Below, one piece after another: positions 51,319 to 59,428 of a DNA stretch of 64,000 nt. The notes under the pieces are model-generated. The model worked only from the letters and a program-made list of their open reading frames with translations, ran no database searches and was not told where the DNA came from. The stretch comes from Gemmatimonadota bacterium (GTDB lineage Bacteria > Gemmatimonadota > Gemmatimonadetes > Gemmatimonadales > Gemmatimonadaceae), in the NCBI GenBank assembly GCA_003134685.1, contig PLCA01000003.1, positions 62,001-126,000 on the forward strand, read 5' to 3'. The translations under genes and the position numbers were made by a program. Numbering within the stretch: the first letter of the stretch is position 1; each line of letters starts with the position of its first letter.

Positions 51319-52008
51319 TCAGGCGACTGCGCGGCACGCGAGAGGAGTTATCCCCACCGCCCGCGCCCTGGCCCGGAAGCTCGATCCATGATCAACGACG
51401 AGCCCCTGCTCGTCCTGCCACTGATGCACCATCTCGTGCAGCAGCGTGTGCAGCGCCTCATCCCACCCGTCGCGGCGGATATGCCGCCTGCTGATCACAA
51501 CCTCCGGCTCGCATCCGTGAGCGGCCGGACTGTAGTGGCCAAGCCGGCTTTTCATCCGGCGCGAGATGCGGATGGGAATCGTCCGCAGCGCTCCACCGAA
51601 TCGCTCGTCGTTGTACGCGGCATGCCAGCGTGACAGCTCGCGAATGAGCGGCAGGTCCGCGGGGTTCGTGCGCTCCGGCGACCGCCTCCGGCGCGGCGGG
51701 TCAGTCGATCGCGCCACGGGGAACTCGAGGATCGTTTTTCGCGCCTCGTTTCGCACGACGCGCGTCCGCCCGTGCACGAACGTAATAATCGCCCTCCACA
51801 CTTCCTCGCCGGCGCCAAGAAAGCTGTGATGAATCCGTAGCTCGCCGCCGCTGTAGCTGACGACGACCGTCCGGTTCGTCGTCAGCCTCACCAGGTACTT
51901 CGTACCGAGCCCGATGCGCCGGAGCCGGTCCCTCAGCTCTTCCGCGTTTTTTGGCGGCGCGTCATCCAGATCCAGCGCGAGCTGATCGCGATTAAACAGC
52001 CGCCACAT
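51319..52008 (-). CDS. SprT-like zinc metallopeptidase-domain protein
   Basis: A 229-residue protein with a SprT-like domain in its second half. WHAAYNDERFGGAL starts the domain, LLHEMVHQWQDEQGLVVDHG contains HExxH and the third ligand, and SFRARARAVG ends it. The C-terminal zinc ribbon of many SprT proteins is absent. The N-terminal 100 residues (GELRIHHSFLGAGEEVWRAI) resemble the beta-strand region that often precedes bacterial SprT domains. It overlaps the phosphoesterase gene by 17 bp. Confidence 0.85.
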   Translation of the reverse strand: MWRLFNRDQLALDLDDAPPKNAEELRDRLRRIGLGTKYLVRLTTNRTVVVSYSGGELRIHHSFLGAGEEVWRAIITFVHGRTRVVRNEARKTILEFPVARSTDPPRRRRSPERTNPADLPLIRELSRWHAAYNDERFGGALRTIPIRISRRMKSRLGHYSPAAHGCEPEVVISRRHIRRDGWDEALHTLLHEMVHQWQDEQGLVVDHGSSFRARARAVGITPLACRAVA

Positions 52009-52834
52009 ACTCCGACCGCTTGAAGCGTTTGTGGGAACCTTTCACGAAAGTGCGATGCTCCTTGGACCACACGTGCGTCGTGACATCGATCGTATCCAGC
52101 CCCACATCAATGACGTTGACCGAAGAAGGCCGCCCTCCGCGCGATCTGTTGGAGACGGTGCCAGCCGTCGAGATCACGGTGCCCTTCCTCGTGTGCTCGA
52201 TGTAGTGCACCGATTCCTGATGGTCATGACCAGAACACACTAAATCGACGCCCATTTCGGCGAAAGCCCCGAGAATCTTCTGCGTATTCTTGAGCCCGTG
52301 ACGCTGCGACAGCTCGCCGCGCACCGGGTTGTGGTGCATCACGATGACCCTAGCATCCGTTGGTGGTGACTTCTCGAAGAGATCCTTCGCCTTGTCGAGC
52401 TGCTTCTTGTGGATGTCGCCGATGATCGAGATGTCGCGCAGGTTCCAGGTCAGCGTGCGGCGCGTGACGCCGTGCGCCGTATTGATCCCGACGAAGGTCG
52501 CGCCGGGCACGTGGAGCACCGGCTCCAGATTCTTTTCGATGAATCTGCGATAGTTCTCGTAGATCTTCGACTTGTCGCCGAAGCCGAGTGGTGCCTTCCA
52601 CCACGCTACATCGTGGTTGCCGGGGACGGTGATGACCTTGCTCACTCTCCTGGCGTCACGAATGAACGCCGCCGCTCTCTGAAACTCACCCGCCCTCGCG
52701 CGCTGACTGAGATCGCCCGAAATCGCCACGACGTCGTACTTCTTCATCTGGATGATCTGCTCGATGGCTTCGATCTGCTCGGGAACCGCAGGCCAGCCAA
52801 AGTGCAGATCGGAGACGTGGAAGACGGTCGTCAC
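51992..52834 (-). CDS. Calcineurin-like metallophosphoesterase
   Basis: A 280-residue phosphoesterase. All five metal motifs appear in order: VSDLHFG, ISGDLSQRA, VPGNHDVAW, MHHNPVRG and SGHDHQE. The group includes cyclic-nucleotide phosphodiesterases (CpdA-like) and other phosphoesterases. GTG at 52834. The gene is followed, overlapping, by the SprT-like gene. The substrate cannot be told from sequence. Confidence 0.93.
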   Translation of the reverse strand: MTTVFHVSDLHFGWPAVPEQIEAIEQIIQMKKYDVVAISGDLSQRARAGEFQRAAAFIRDARRVSKVITVPGNHDVAWWKAPLGFGDKSKIYENYRRFIEKNLEPVLHVPGATFVGINTAHGVTRRTLTWNLRDISIIGDIHKKQLDKAKDLFEKSPPTDARVIVMHHNPVRGELSQRHGLKNTQKILGAFAEMGVDLVCSGHDHQESVHYIEHTRKGTVISTAGTVSNRSRGGRPSSVNVIDVGLDTIDVTTHVWSKEHRTFVKGSHKRFKRSEYVAAV

Positions 52835-52861
52835 GGCACCCGCGTCGAGATCGCGGTCAGA

Positions 52862-53497
52862 TCAGGGCGAGATGACGAGATCGGCGAAATGCGTCGCGAC
52901 ACTCGCCGTGAGCGCGGGAGACAGCGTCCTCATCGGGTCGCTTACCACCTCGCCCACCCACCGGATCAGAGCCATGCGCGAATCGATCATCACGACGCGT
53001 AAAATCGCAACGCCCGTACCATTACCACGGTTCTCCAGCCTGAGCTCGACGGGCAGCAGGGCGTAGCGCGAGCCCTTCAGACCGACGAGTCCACGCACCT
53101 GCTGCGCCAGCGGATCGCGCACCGTGGCCTCGGGTAGAACGCGTCCACGCAGCCAGTCGGCGGAGAGTGAGCGCGCGTCAGTCATCAGTATGCTGTTCTT
53201 TTTCGACGCGCGCTCGACCTCGCGCCCAAACGTCCATGCCCGGCCAAGGCCCCGCGCGTTCATCGCGGCTTCGATCTGATCGTCGAGGTCGGCGAGAAAC
53301 GCGGCGCGATCAGGAATCTTTGCCTGCCAGCCGAGGGTGTCGTTACCGGTGAGATACTGGACCGGAAGGACGAGGATCTCCTGTCCCGCCATCCGCTCGA
53401 GCGGACGATACGTGACGGGAGGAGCGTCGGTCTCGGGCGGTTTGGACGCGCACGCCAGCGAGAGCGCGGCGGCAGCAATGAGGAAAATGGGTCGCAA
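52862..53497 (-). CDS. Exported lipoprotein, unknown function
   Basis: A 211-residue protein with signal MRPIFLIAAAALSLAC, with Cys16 in a near-consensus lipobox. The mature domain has IEAAMNARGLGRAWTFGREV and a beta-rich end (YALLPVELRLENRG, VAILRVVMIDSRMALIRWVG). It resembles small envelope lipoproteins that are related to nucleotide-binding-like folds, but I cannot name a family. TTG at 53497 is the only start giving a signal peptide. It is divergent from cstA. Confidence 0.7.
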   Translation of the reverse strand: MRPIFLIAAAALSLACASKPPETDAPPVTYRPLERMAGQEILVLPVQYLTGNDTLGWQAKIPDRAAFLADLDDQIEAAMNARGLGRAWTFGREVERASKKNSILMTDARSLSADWLRGRVLPEATVRDPLAQQVRGLVGLKGSRYALLPVELRLENRGNGTGVAILRVVMIDSRMALIRWVGEVVSDPMRTLSPALTASVATHFADLVISP

Positions 53498-53567
53498 CTG
53501 GTCGGGTTCGGATTGCGGGGAAAGTTAACGCATACTCAATTTCATCGCACACGTGGGCAACGCTCTG

Positions 53568-55631
53568 ATGCGACGACTCCTCACCATCCTCATCTGGTCC
53601 TTCGTCTCGGCTGCCGGCGCCGCCAGCTTTGCGTGGCTGGGGCTGTCGCGCGGCGAGCCGGTCAATGCCGCGTGGCTGCTGGTGGCGGCGCTCTGCACCT
53701 ACGCCGTGTCGTACCGGTTCTACAGCAAGTTCATCGCGAGCAGGATCTTCGCGCTCGACCCCGCGCGTCCGACACCGGCGGTGCGTCTCAACGACGGTCG
53801 CGACTTCATGCCGACCAATCGGTGGATCGTGTTTGGCCACCATTTCGCGGCGATCGCGGGACCTGGTCCGCTCGTCGGGCCAACGCTAGCGGCCCAATTC
53901 GGATTCCTTCCCGGCGCGATCTGGATAATCGTCGGTGTCGCTCTGGGCGGGGCGGTACAGGATTTCGTGATCCTCTGCGCGTCGGTGCGCCGCGACGGGA
54001 AATCGCTGGGCCAGATGGCCAAGGAAGAGATCGGCCCCATTGCCGGCTTCACCGCGCTGGTCGCGGTACTCGGCATCATGATCATTCTGATCGCCGTGCT
54101 GGCGCTCGTCGTCGTGAACGCTCTCAAGGCGAGTCCATGGGGCGTCGTGACGATCGGCCTGACGATTCCGACCGCGTTGATAATGGGTGTCTACATGCGC
54201 TGGATTCGCCCGCACCATGTACTGGAAGCGAGCGCGATCGGTCTCGTCCTCCTGCTCGTCGCGCTGTTCGCTGGGAGATGGGTCGCGTCCAATCCCTCGC
54301 TCGCGCCGGCGTTCACACTCACCGGAAAAACTCTCGCGATGCTGATAATGGCGTACAGCTTCTTCGCGTCGGTGCTTCCGGTGTGGCTGCTCCTCGCGCC
54401 ACGCGATTATCTCTCCGCCTTCGTAAAGATCGGCGTGGTGCTGGCGCTGGCGCTGGGAATCGTGATTGTGCTTCCACCGCTACAGATGCCCGCGCTCACT
54501 CAGTTCACCGATGGGACAGGCCCCGTCTTCGCCGGAAAGGTTTTTCCATTTGCCTTCATCACCATCGCCTGTGGCGCAATCAGCGGCTTTCATTCGCTCA
54601 TCGCGTCGGGAACGACACCCAAGCTCCTCACGAACGAGGCCGATGCGCGGCCCGTTGGGTACGGTGCGATGCTCACCGAGTCACTGGTGGCGGTGATGGC
54701 ACTTATTGCTGCGTGTGTGCTGACGCCGGGCGTCTACTTTGCGATCAACGCTCCAGCGAGTGCAATCGGGACTACCGCAGCAAGTGCCGCCGCGGCGGTG
54801 CAGCACTGGGGCTTTACGCTCGATCCGGCGCAGATGCAGATCCTGGCGCGTGACGTCGGAGAGAAATCGCTGCTCTCACGCACCGGTGGCGCGCCGAGTC
54901 TGGCCGTGGGGATGGCGCACATCTTCTCGCGGGTACTCGGCGGGTCGACCGCGATGGCGCTCTGGTACCACTTCGCCATCATGTTCGAGGCGTTGTTCAT
55001 CCTCACGACTGTTGACGCGGGCACGCGCGTCGGACGATTCATGCTTCAGGATCTGCTCAAGCACGTCTGGGCGCCGATCGGACGCGTGTCGTGGTACCCC
55101 GCAGTGGTGATGGCCAGCGGCCTCGTGGTCTCGATGTGGGGCTATTTCCTCTATCAGGGAGTGATGGACCCGCTTGGCGGCATCAACTCGCTCTGGCCGC
55201 TGTTCGGAATCTCCAACCAACTGCTTGCCGCGGTAGCATTGTGCGTCGGCACTACCGTGATCATCAAGATGGGAAAGGCGCGCTACGCGTGGGTGACGAT
55301 TCTCCCGCTCGCCTGGCTGGCGACGGTGACGTTGACGGCGGGCTGGGAAAAGATCTTCTCCGCCGATCCCAGGCTTGGCTTCCTTTCGCACGCACGAACG
55401 CTGGCGGAGACGCTCGCGACCGGGGCGCTGCCGAACGGCGTTCAGACGCTGGCAGATGCGAAGCGCCTGATCCTCAACGACCACATCGATGCTGCGGTGG
55501 CGGCGTTTTTCCTTATCTCAGTGGTCGTCATTCTGGTCGCGTCGGTGCACGAATGGTTCAGTGTACTGTCGGGCCGCAAGGCCGTGATTACCAGCGAGAC
55601 CCCCTTCGTGCCAGCTACGCGCGCGGCGTAA
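53568..55631 (+). CDS. cstA: Carbon starvation protein CstA (peptide/pyruvate transporter family)
   Basis: A 687-residue membrane protein with about 16-18 helices. GHHFAAIAGPGPLVGPTLAA is the CstA signature, SYRFYSKFIASRIFALD and NDGRDFMPTNRWIVFGHHF precede it, and GGINSLWPLFGISNQLLA and TTVIIKMGKARYAWV lie in the conserved C-terminal part. CstA-family proteins import peptides or pyruvate on carbon starvation. ATG at 53568 gives the usual MRRLLTILIWS start; GTG at 53553 adds five residues. Confidence 0.95.
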   Translation: MRRLLTILIWSFVSAAGAASFAWLGLSRGEPVNAAWLLVAALCTYAVSYRFYSKFIASRIFALDPARPTPAVRLNDGRDFMPTNRWIVFGHHFAAIAGPGPLVGPTLAAQFGFLPGAIWIIVGVALGGAVQDFVILCASVRRDGKSLGQMAKEEIGPIAGFTALVAVLGIMIILIAVLALVVVNALKASPWGVVTIGLTIPTALIMGVYMRWIRPHHVLEASAIGLVLLLVALFAGRWVASNPSLAPAFTLTGKTLAMLIMAYSFFASVLPVWLLLAPRDYLSAFVKIGVVLALALGIVIVLPPLQMPALTQFTDGTGPVFAGKVFPFAFITIACGAISGFHSLIASGTTPKLLTNEADARPVGYGAMLTESLVAVMALIAACVLTPGVYFAINAPASAIGTTAASAAAAVQHWGFTLDPAQMQILARDVGEKSLLSRTGGAPSLAVGMAHIFSRVLGGSTAMALWYHFAIMFEALFILTTVDAGTRVGRFMLQDLLKHVWAPIGRVSWYPAVVMASGLVVSMWGYFLYQGVMDPLGGINSLWPLFGISNQLLAAVALCVGTTVIIKMGKARYAWVTILPLAWLATVTLTAGWEKIFSADPRLGFLSHARTLAETLATGALPNGVQTLADAKRLILNDHIDAAVAAFFLISVVVILVASVHEWFSVLSGRKAVITSETPFVPATRAA

Positions 55632-55707
55632 GCAGCGGCCTTCATCGCGCGGGTCGTCGCCGTTGTGACAGTCATTGCCATCGCGAAGTCGACCGGGTGA
55701 ACCAGTC

Positions 55708-57051
55708 TTACGGCAGTGCGAACATCGCGAAGGCCGCCCCGAACATCACCAAAGTCGTCAACGCGACGACAAATCGCCCGAGTGGGGAACTCGGCTGGCC
55801 TTGCATTAGCGTACGGTCGGATGCGGTTATGAGGATGCCGAGGAGAAGGAATGGAGCTAGAAGGCCATTGAGTATCGCTGTCCAATAGAGCGCCTTTACT
55901 GGGTTCACATTGGCGAAGTCCAGAGCGACACCAACCAGCATTGCGACAATGACCACTATGTAATAAGCCCGTGCGCGCCCAAAGCGCTCGTCGATCCCCT
56001 GATTCCAGCCGAACGTCTCAGCGAACGCGTAAGCTGCGGAGCCGGAGAGCGTCGGGATGGCGAGTGTACCTACGCCTAGGATGCCCACGGTATAGAGAAG
56101 GGTGGCGAGATTGCCGGCAAGTGGGCGCAATGCCGACGCGACTTCACGACTCGTCTGGGGATTTGTAATCCCCGCGCGGTGCAGCGTGAGCGCGGTCGTC
56201 AGGATAATAAAGAACATCGCGACATTGGAGAACAGAGTTCCAAGGCCGACATCCCACTTTCGCGTCTGGATTTCCTCTCGAGTTGCGCCCCTCCGGGCAA
56301 GAATCGAATGCCGGCCCATCGCCTTCTCTTCCTCGACCTCCTGGGATGCCTGCCAGAAAAACAGATAAGGACTGATGGTGGTACCCAGAATCGCGACCAC
56401 CATCGCCCATGCGCCTGGTTCTCGCGGCATGCTGGGGACAAAGGTGTCGTGCGCGACCAGCCTCCACTGCGGTCCGATAATGAAGGCCGCTATGACGTAC
56501 GCAAACAGGACTAGCGCCAACCACTTGAGAACGTTCGCGAGCATCACATAGCGGAGTCGAACGGTCGCGTAAGCTATAAGCACACCGAAGACAACAACCC
56601 AGATGTGCGAGCTGACGCGTGTAAGCAGCTCGGCAGCGTCGGCCATTCCCGCAAGGTCAGACCCTATGTTGATAGTGTTCGCAATGAACAAAGCGCCACA
56701 GGCAGCGAGCAGCAGCGGCCTAGGGAATTTGCTCCGCAGCGCACCCATGAGGCCGCGTCCAGTCACCATGCCGATACGCGCGCACATGGTCTGAACGGCG
56801 GCCATGAGCGGCCAGCTCAGGAGCGCCATCCAAAGGAGTCCGGTCCCGAATTGGGCGCCCGCAATCGAGTATGTCGCGATCCCCGACGGATCGTCGTCCG
56901 CCGCGCCGGTGATGATGCCCGGTCCCAGCGCCCGCCAGAACCGTCGGGCGGCGGCGAATGCTCCCCCGCTTATCCCGGTGCGCGGATCATCCCGGCCCGA
57001 TGTTCCCACCGGCAACTGCCCTGGGTCAACCGGCATTGTCGCTGGCTCCAT
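55708..57051 (-). CDS. NRAMP-family divalent metal transporter with divergent metal-site motifs
   Basis: A 447-residue membrane transporter with about 11 helices. The helix 1 signature reads GIITGAADDDPSGIATY, so the canonical DPGN is DPSG. Helix 6 reads GTTISPYLFFWQASQEVEE where Mn/Fe NRAMPs have the MPH motif. This places it in a divergent NRAMP-related clade whose metal may differ (Mg, or transition metal). It is divergent from the RcnR-like repressor and could share its operator region. Confidence 0.9.
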   Translation of the reverse strand: MEPATMPVDPGQLPVGTSGRDDPRTGISGGAFAAARRFWRALGPGIITGAADDDPSGIATYSIAGAQFGTGLLWMALLSWPLMAAVQTMCARIGMVTGRGLMGALRSKFPRPLLLAACGALFIANTINIGSDLAGMADAAELLTRVSSHIWVVVFGVLIAYATVRLRYVMLANVLKWLALVLFAYVIAAFIIGPQWRLVAHDTFVPSMPREPGAWAMVVAILGTTISPYLFFWQASQEVEEEKAMGRHSILARRGATREEIQTRKWDVGLGTLFSNVAMFFIILTTALTLHRAGITNPQTSREVASALRPLAGNLATLLYTVGILGVGTLAIPTLSGSAAYAFAETFGWNQGIDERFGRARAYYIVVIVAMLVGVALDFANVNPVKALYWTAILNGLLAPFLLLGILITASDRTLMQGQPSSPLGRFVVALTTLVMFGAAFAMFALP

Positions 57052-57121
57052 GAGGATTCATTGACCTTCTGCGCAGTTATCTTAAGCAAATGGGCACTGT
57101 CAGAGTAGCCTGCCATGGCTT

Positions 57122-57148
57122 ATAGTATATCCTACCGGGGTATACTAT
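57122..57148. promoter_or_regulatory. CsoR/RcnR-type operator
   Basis: Perfect inverted repeat ATAGTATA (57122-57129) and TATACTAT (57141-57148) around TCCTACCGGGG, with an inner TACC-GG-GGTA palindrome (57133-57142). GC-rich centre and AT-rich arms are the form of CsoR/RcnR/FrmR operators. It lies 20 bp before the repressor ATG and overlaps likely -10 sequence, so autorepression is expected. Confidence 0.8.
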
Positions 57149-57168
57149 TATCTGCAGCGACAGCCGCC

Positions 57169-57435
57169 ATGTCTCACACGATCCGAAACAAGAAAAAGCT
57201 TCAGGCCCGCGTTAGCCGGATTCGCGGCCAGGTGGAAGCTGTACATCGCGCACTCGAAAGCGAGAGCGAGTGTGGTGAGGTATTGAGACTGATAGCCTCC
57301 GCTCGCGGGGCTATGAACAGCCTGATGGCGGAAGTGGTTGAAGATCATATCCGGACGCATGCGTTCCCCTCCGGTGGGACCGGTGGAGATGCGGCGGACG
57401 AATTGGTTGACGTGGTCCGCTCGTACCTGACGTAG
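57169..57435 (+). CDS. RcnR-like metal-sensing repressor (CsoR/RcnR family)
   Basis: An 88-residue all-helical repressor. It starts MSHTIRNKKKLQARVSRIRG as RcnR does, and carries His3, Cys35, His60 and His64, the four positions that bind Ni/Co in E. coli RcnR. CsoR copper ligands and FrmR formaldehyde-type residues are not matched as a set. ATG at 57169 is chosen over an upstream ATG (57115) because it gives the MSHT start and leaves the operator non-coding. Its TAG is directly followed by the ATPase ATG. Confidence 0.9.
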   Translation: MSHTIRNKKKLQARVSRIRGQVEAVHRALESESECGEVLRLIASARGAMNSLMAEVVEDHIRTHAFPSGGTGGDAADELVDVVRSYLT

Positions 57436-59370
57436 ATGTCGACCAGCCCAAGTCTCGAGGACCGACATCAGGGGTTCGCCCTGGCAAAAGTTGGTGATCG
57501 CGTTCACGAGGATTCCGACGAAGGGGATCATCAGCACTCGGTGGCGTGGGTCGATGTCGTTCGCATCGCCGTTGTTGCCTTCGGAGCTACGCTGGTCTGG
57601 TTCCACGTTTGGGAGCCTTTCGCTCGAGTAAGCGTCATCGGGATCACGGCGGCAATTGTCGGTGGCTGGCCGATCTTCCGCGAAGCCTACGAAAACATCG
57701 TCGAACGCCGAATGACGATGGAACTGTCAATGAGCCTCGCGCTCTTTGCGGCCCTCGCGATCGGTGAGTTCTTTACGGCGCTAGTCATCACGCTGTTCGT
57801 ACTCGTGGCCGAGATCCTGGAAGGGCTGACTGTCGCGCGTGGTCGGGGCGCGATTCAGGATCTACTCAACTACCTGCCCCCAACCGCGTCCGTCCGACGC
57901 TCCGGTGAAGTAAAGGAGACGCCGCTCAAAGAATTGGCCGTGGGGGACTTTGTACTGGTCAATCCAGGTGGGCGTGTGCCGGTAGATGGTACTGTCATCG
58001 CCGGACACTCGTACGTAGACCAGGCGACGATCACGGGCGAGTCGATGCCGGTCGAGAAGACAGTCGACACGCAGGTTTTTGCTGGAACCATCAACCAATC
58101 CGGCGCGCTCGAAGTGAGGGCCGACCGGCTTGGGCACGACACGAGCTTCGGCAAGATCGTCGACGCGGTCGAAAGCGCCGAACGGTCCCGGGCTCCGGTG
58201 CAGAAACTGGCAGACCGTCTCGCAGGGTATCTCGTCTACTTCGCGATCGGAGCAGCCGTGCTCACCTTCCTCATTACGAGAGATGCGCGTTCGACAATCT
58301 CCGTCATCATAGTTGCCGGAGCGTGCGGAATCGCCGCGGGTACTCCGCTCGCGATTCTGGGTGGTATCGGGCGCGCTGCGCGCCAGGGAGCGATCATCAA
58401 AGGCGGTCTTTACCTCGAGGCGCTTGCCACGATCGACACCGTGGTGCTCGACAAGACGGGGACTCTGACTTTCGGGAGACCCGAGGTGCGCAAGGTGGTA
58501 ACCGCCCGCGGTATTGGCAAATCCGAACTGCTCGAAGCAGCAGCAATTGCAGAACGGAGATCGGAGCACCCAATGGGCAAGGCAATTGTCGCTCATGCCC
58601 AGACGCTCGGGTTGCCTCGTATCGAGCCCCAGGAGTTTGTCTCTACACCTGGGCGTGGCGTTGCCGCCGTATACATGGGTGAGGAGATCCTCGTGGGCAG
58701 TCGCTCTTTTCTTCGTCAACGGGGTTTCGGCTCGAATTCGTTGACGGAGCTTTCAGGAATTGAGGGTGACACCGACAGCGAAGTGCTGGTTAGTCGCGCG
58801 GGCAAGCTGCTCGGCGCAATACACGTTGCTGATGCCGTGAGGCCCGAGGCTAAGAAAGCAATATCGGCCCTCAAAGCGATGAGGATGAGAGTCATTCTCC
58901 TCACGGGAGATCAGCGGTCGGTGGCCGTCGCGGTCGCGCGCGAGCTGGGAGTGGACGACGTCGGAGCGGAACTCCTACCCGACGCCAAGCTCAAACGTGT
59001 GGAAGCGCTTGTCTCCGACGATCGGAAGGTGGCGATGGTGGGGGACGGTGTGAACGACGCGCCAGCATTGGCGGCAGCTACAGTCGGGGTCGCGATGGGT
59101 TCGGGAACGGATGTGGCTCGGGAGAGCGCGGATGTTGTCCTGTTGGGAAACGATCTGCTCAAGTTCGTCGAGACGCTTCAGCTCGCACGGCGCACGCGGC
59201 GAATCATCATGACCAACTTCAGTGGCACGCTCGTCGTCGACGGCATCGGAATCGCGCTCGCGGCTGCGGGCTACCTGAATCCCCTTCTGGCAGCATTCAT
59301 TCACGTGACCTCTGAGCTGGTCTTCATCCTTAATTCGGCTCGCCTGCTACCACCTCGCCAGACAGCGTGA
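57436..59370 (+). CDS. P1B-like metal P-type ATPase with atypical M4 motif
   Basis: A 644-residue heavy-metal-type P-type ATPase without an HMA domain. TGES (200-203), DKTGTLT (339-345), the SEHPMGKA HP motif and GDGVNDAPAL are intact, so it should be able to phosphorylate. Transmembrane segment M4 reads VAGACGIAAGTPLAI, so the usual CPC is GAC (295-297) and the invariant proline is missing. The N-terminus has a His/Asp-rich stretch, HEDSDEGDHQH, that may bind metal. It follows the RcnR-like gene with no gap, so Ni/Co export is the likely but unproven role. Confidence 0.93.
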   Translation: MSTSPSLEDRHQGFALAKVGDRVHEDSDEGDHQHSVAWVDVVRIAVVAFGATLVWFHVWEPFARVSVIGITAAIVGGWPIFREAYENIVERRMTMELSMSLALFAALAIGEFFTALVITLFVLVAEILEGLTVARGRGAIQDLLNYLPPTASVRRSGEVKETPLKELAVGDFVLVNPGGRVPVDGTVIAGHSYVDQATITGESMPVEKTVDTQVFAGTINQSGALEVRADRLGHDTSFGKIVDAVESAERSRAPVQKLADRLAGYLVYFAIGAAVLTFLITRDARSTISVIIVAGACGIAAGTPLAILGGIGRAARQGAIIKGGLYLEALATIDTVVLDKTGTLTFGRPEVRKVVTARGIGKSELLEAAAIAERRSEHPMGKAIVAHAQTLGLPRIEPQEFVSTPGRGVAAVYMGEEILVGSRSFLRQRGFGSNSLTELSGIEGDTDSEVLVSRAGKLLGAIHVADAVRPEAKKAISALKAMRMRVILLTGDQRSVAVAVARELGVDDVGAELLPDAKLKRVEALVSDDRKVAMVGDGVNDAPALAAATVGVAMGSGTDVARESADVVLLGNDLLKFVETLQLARRTRRIIMTNFSGTLVVDGIGIALAAAGYLNPLLAAFIHVTSELVFILNSARLLPPRQTA

Positions 59371-59428
59371 ACGATCTGCGTCGCCGTAGAGCTGTCGTTT
59401 TACCCTAGGCAGGGGTTTGCATCACGCG

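Noticed and set aside
53553-53567. Longer GTG start for cstA
   Set aside because: It adds only five residues without a ribosome-binding site; the ATG gives the more usual N-terminus. Not excluded.
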